Assembly (NCBI GenBank): GCA_007130855.1
Contig: SLRS01000147.1
Coordinates: forward strand, 1-40,442
Origin: Trueperaceae bacterium
Lineage (GTDB): Bacteria; Deinococcota; Deinococci; Deinococcales; Trueperaceae
Length of the DNA stretch: 40,442 nucleotides
Reading direction: 5' to 3'
The position numbers were made by a program, and so were the translations under genes. The notes below the pieces were generated by a model that had not been told where the DNA came from, made no database searches, and saw nothing but the letters and a program-made list of their open reading frames with translations. Below, piece by piece: positions 38,576 through 40,442 of this stretch; the stretch's first letter is position 1, and each line of letters opens with the position of its first letter.

Positions 38576-39517
38576 CTAGACCTCCCACCCGCGCCGGCGC
38601 AGAACCACGAAGATCGTGATCACGATGCCGGCGAAGAAGCTCATGGAGAGCCCGATGGCCGCTGCGTACCCGGCCTGGAACCGGTTGAAGGCGTACTTGA
38701 TCACCAGGGTGCCGAGGACCTCGGACGACCCGGCGGGCCCGCCTCCGGTGAGGATCCAGACATAGTCGAACACCAGGAACGACCAGATGGAGACCATCAA
38801 GATCATCAGGGCGATGGTGGGACGGATACCGGGCAAGGTGATGAAACGGAACTCCTGCCAGCGAGTCGCGCCATCGAGGCGAGACGCCTCGTACAGGTCA
38901 GGTGAGATGTTCTGCATGGCTGCCAGGAACAGCACCATCAGGAATCCCCAGAAGCGCCAGTTGTCGACGAAGGCGACCGTGAGTAGCGCGGAGTCCGGAC
39001 GGCCCAGCCAGGCCTGGTCGAGACCACGGATCCCGATCTTGTCGAGTTGGACGCCCACCCCGAGCGTCGGGCTCAATAGGTTGCGCCAGATGCTGGCTAC
39101 GATCACGCTGGGCAGCACGTAGGGGATGAACAGGGCGGTGCGGAAGAACAGGCCACCCTTGCGGATGGGAGCGAGGAAGGATGCGGCGAGCAGCGCCAGG
39201 ACGAACGGCACCGTGAGGAAGAAGGCCAGCCAGATCAGGTTGTTGGTGAACGCTTCGCGGTAGGTGATGTCGTCGAAGATGATGCGACGAAAGTTGTCGA
39301 TGCCCACGAACCGCGCCGCGCCGACGCCCGACCAGTCCGTCATGGAGTAGTAGAAGGCGCTGATCGACGGGCCGATGATGACGATGACGTTGATCAACAA
39401 GATCGGCAGCACGAAGAGCAGCGCCACGAACTTCTTGCTTCGACGCCGCGGCCGTGCGCGGGCGACTTCCGCCCGCTCGCCAGCCCGGCCGCGTCGTTGG
39501 ACTGCGGAATCCTGCAT
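38576..39517 (-). CDS. Sugar ABC transporter permease, MalF type
   Basis: A 313-residue CUT1 permease, partner of the MalG-type protein. After a basic N-terminal tail (residues 1-29) six helices follow, from FVALLFVLPILLINVIVI. YEASRLDGATRWQEFRFITLPGI is the EAA loop. A longer tail before helix one than in the MalG partner is usual for MalF-like subunits. The ATG at 39517 has GAGGAG 6-8 nt before it; an in-frame start at 39529 has no site. It follows the binding-protein gene by 107 bp, a gap that holds a strong hairpin. Confidence 0.93.
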   Translation of the reverse strand: MQDSAVQRRGRAGERAEVARARPRRRSKKFVALLFVLPILLINVIVIIGPSISAFYYSMTDWSGVGAARFVGIDNFRRIIFDDITYREAFTNNLIWLAFFLTVPFVLALLAASFLAPIRKGGLFFRTALFIPYVLPSVIVASIWRNLLSPTLGVGVQLDKIGIRGLDQAWLGRPDSALLTVAFVDNWRFWGFLMVLFLAAMQNISPDLYEASRLDGATRWQEFRFITLPGIRPTIALMILMVSIWSFLVFDYVWILTGGGPAGSSEVLGTLVIKYAFNRFQAGYAAAIGLSMSFFAGIVITIFVVLRRRGWEV

Positions 39518-39556
39518 GGTGCTCCTCACTGGACGCCGCGGCCCGTGTCGAGGAGA

Positions 39557-39614
39557 CCGAGCCGGTCATGCGCAACGGCGGAGGTGCTCGCGCGCGTGGG
39601 CATGACCGGCTCGG
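39557..39614 (-). promoter_or_regulatory. Intercistronic hairpin between binding protein and permease genes
   Basis: CCGAGCCGGTCATGC (39557-39571) is the exact reverse complement of GCATGACCGGCTCGG (39600-39614); the 28-nt loop is GC-rich. It starts 10 bp beyond the stop of the binding-protein gene. Such stems after binding-protein genes commonly partly stop transcription or protect the upstream mRNA, so that more binding protein than permease is made. Confidence 0.65.
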
Positions 39615-39624
39615 CGCGCGAGCG

Positions 39625-40442
39625 CTAGCGCGCCGGGACGATCAGCGTGTCACCGGCCGCACGTTCCTGCTCGTGCAAGGCCTGCATGCCCTCGAGGTAC
39701 TGCAGCGGCGTCAGGCGACCTGCCCAGACACGCTCGATCTCCTCCCAGATGTAGACGTTGGTGCGGGGAGGGAAGAAGGTCCACGTGGTGTAGCCGAAGT
39801 TCCCGAGGGCGAAGGCGGCGTCGAGGGCCTCGACGACGCGGGTGTGACGGGGGTCGGAGCCCAAGAACTCCTCGATGTCGATGCGGACGGGAGCCGGATC
39901 CTCGCCGCACTCCACCAGGCGCCTGCCTTGCACTTCGGACGAGAAGAAGTAGGTCAGGAACTCGGCGGCGGCATCCGGGTTACTGGCGTTGCGGTTGATG
40001 GAGACGGTATGCCCGAGGCCCACGGTGAAGTAGACCTCGCCCGTCGCAGAGGGTACGGGGATCCAGTCCCACTCGTTGGCGTTGCCCGCCTCTTCGCCGA
40101 AGAAGGCATCGTGGGAGCCGACGGCCCAGCTGCCCTCGATCACCATGGCTGCGCCGCCGTCACCGAACACCACGCGGCGCTCGTCGGTCATGGCCGTGTA
40201 GTAGCGGTCGAGGCCGCCCATGAACCAGCCTTCTTGCTGCATCATGTCGAGGATCTCGATCGCGCGCACGAAGGCAGGATCGGTCCAGGGGCGCTCGCCG
40301 ACCAACGCTTCGTACACCAGTTGCGGTCCGGCGACTTGGTTGAGGAACTCACCGACGAACCACTCGTTGGCGGGGCGCCACTCGGTGTTGGAGTGGGCGA
40401 AGGGGATGATGCCGGCGTCCGCGATCGTGCCGGCGAGGTCCA
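39625..40442 (-). CDS. Extracellular sugar-binding protein of ABC transporter (5' end outside the window)
   Basis: The last 272 or so residues of a family 1 extracellular solute-binding protein, open to the right edge; the signal peptide and N-terminal lobe are not in view. The visible part has FAHSNTEWRPANEWFVGEFL near the start, then MVIEGSWAVGSHDAFFG, the phrase typical of CUT1 binding proteins, GHTVSINRNASNPDAAAEFL and the C-terminal helix LTPLQYLEGMQALHEQ. It would bind the imported sugar outside the cytoplasmic membrane. It leads the operon with two permeases and the ADP-ribosylglycohydrolase-fold protein. The ligand cannot be named from sequence. Confidence 0.9.
   Translation of the reverse strand, partial: DLAGTIADAGIIPFAHSNTEWRPANEWFVGEFLNQVAGPQLVYEALVGERPWTDPAFVRAIEILDMMQQEGWFMGGLDRYYTAMTDERRVVFGDGGAAMVIEGSWAVGSHDAFFGEEAGNANEWDWIPVPSATGEVYFTVGLGHTVSINRNASNPDAAAEFLTYFFSSEVQGRRLVECGEDPAPVRIDIEEFLGSDPRHTRVVEALDAAFALGNFGYTTWTFFPPRTNVYIWEEIERVWAGRLTPLQYLEGMQALHEQERAAGDTLIVPAR

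Noticed and set aside
1-40442. tRNA, rRNA, insertion sequence, prophage or attachment sites
   Set aside because: I found no tRNA-like cloverleaf with TTCRA arm, no transposase or integrase motifs, and no terminal repeats flanking any block.

Overview
This is a gene-dense, high-GC bacterial window with many GTG starts, many 4-bp gene overlaps and no RNA genes that I can recognise. The best guess for the host is a Deinococcota member, perhaps a Truepera-like lineage. The reasons are indirect: stress genes (CsbD, PRC-barrel, Rho_N-like), an Mrp antiporter of the unusual EFGB..CDD layout, and several starts with a TANNNT -10 box only 6-9 nt upstream and no Shine-Dalgarno, which suggests the leaderless mRNAs that are common in Deinococcus. 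This placement is an inference and not proven by any marker gene here.

Layout from left to right. (1) 1-6091, plus strand: the 3' end of a DppC-type ABC permease, two tandem family 4 glycoside hydrolases with the CHSVQ signature, araB and araA. This is uptake, hydrolysis and isomerisation/phosphorylation of L-arabinose or an arabinoside. (2) 6200-11620: an acetyl-CoA module. A CoA-transferase/GNAT fusion and an ADP-forming acyl-CoA synthetase lie on the minus strand, divergent from a complete class I-type (AcuC/HDAC) deacetylase. (3) 11646-16211: a stress cassette. Rho_N-like, DUF5670-like membrane peptide, SDR, PRC-barrel and CsbD genes lie on the minus strand behind a strong sigma70-type promoter. 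They face two more PRC-barrel genes on the plus strand, one of them secreted with two barrels. (4) 16363-22641: Fpg/Nei-like glycosylase plus an unknown gene, mmsA, a secreted alkaline-phosphatase-superfamily protein with a beta-rich tail, and a purine permease. (5) 22659-25971, minus strand: GH2 and GH51 enzymes, a second arabinoside/galactoside-degrading operon. (6) 26401-33409: an eight-gene Mrp-type Na+/H+ antiporter operon (E, F, G, MbhDE-B fusion, C, D, D', D''). The third D subunit has lost the membrane glutamate. (7) 33433-35534: DinB, a zinc-ribbon/TerB-like protein and PPK2. (8) 35588-40442, minus strand: a sugar ABC transporter (binding protein cut by the window edge, two permeases) followed by a large ADP-ribosylglycohydrolase-fold protein with a beta-rich C-terminal half.

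Three sets of genes around positions 221-6091, 22659-25971 and 35588-40442 point to plant-polysaccharide side-chain use. Released L-arabinose would pass through AraA and AraB to L-ribulose-5-phosphate, but no araD is seen here. The acetyl-CoA module joins an acetate-activating enzyme, an acetyltransferase domain and a deacetylase in one locus, which suggests coupled synthesis and reversible acetylation control.

The strongest candidates for something unusual are the GH4 pair beside araBA, the acetylation module, the triple-D Mrp complex with a degenerate subunit, and the ADP-ribosylglycohydrolase-like fusion inside a sugar transporter operon.
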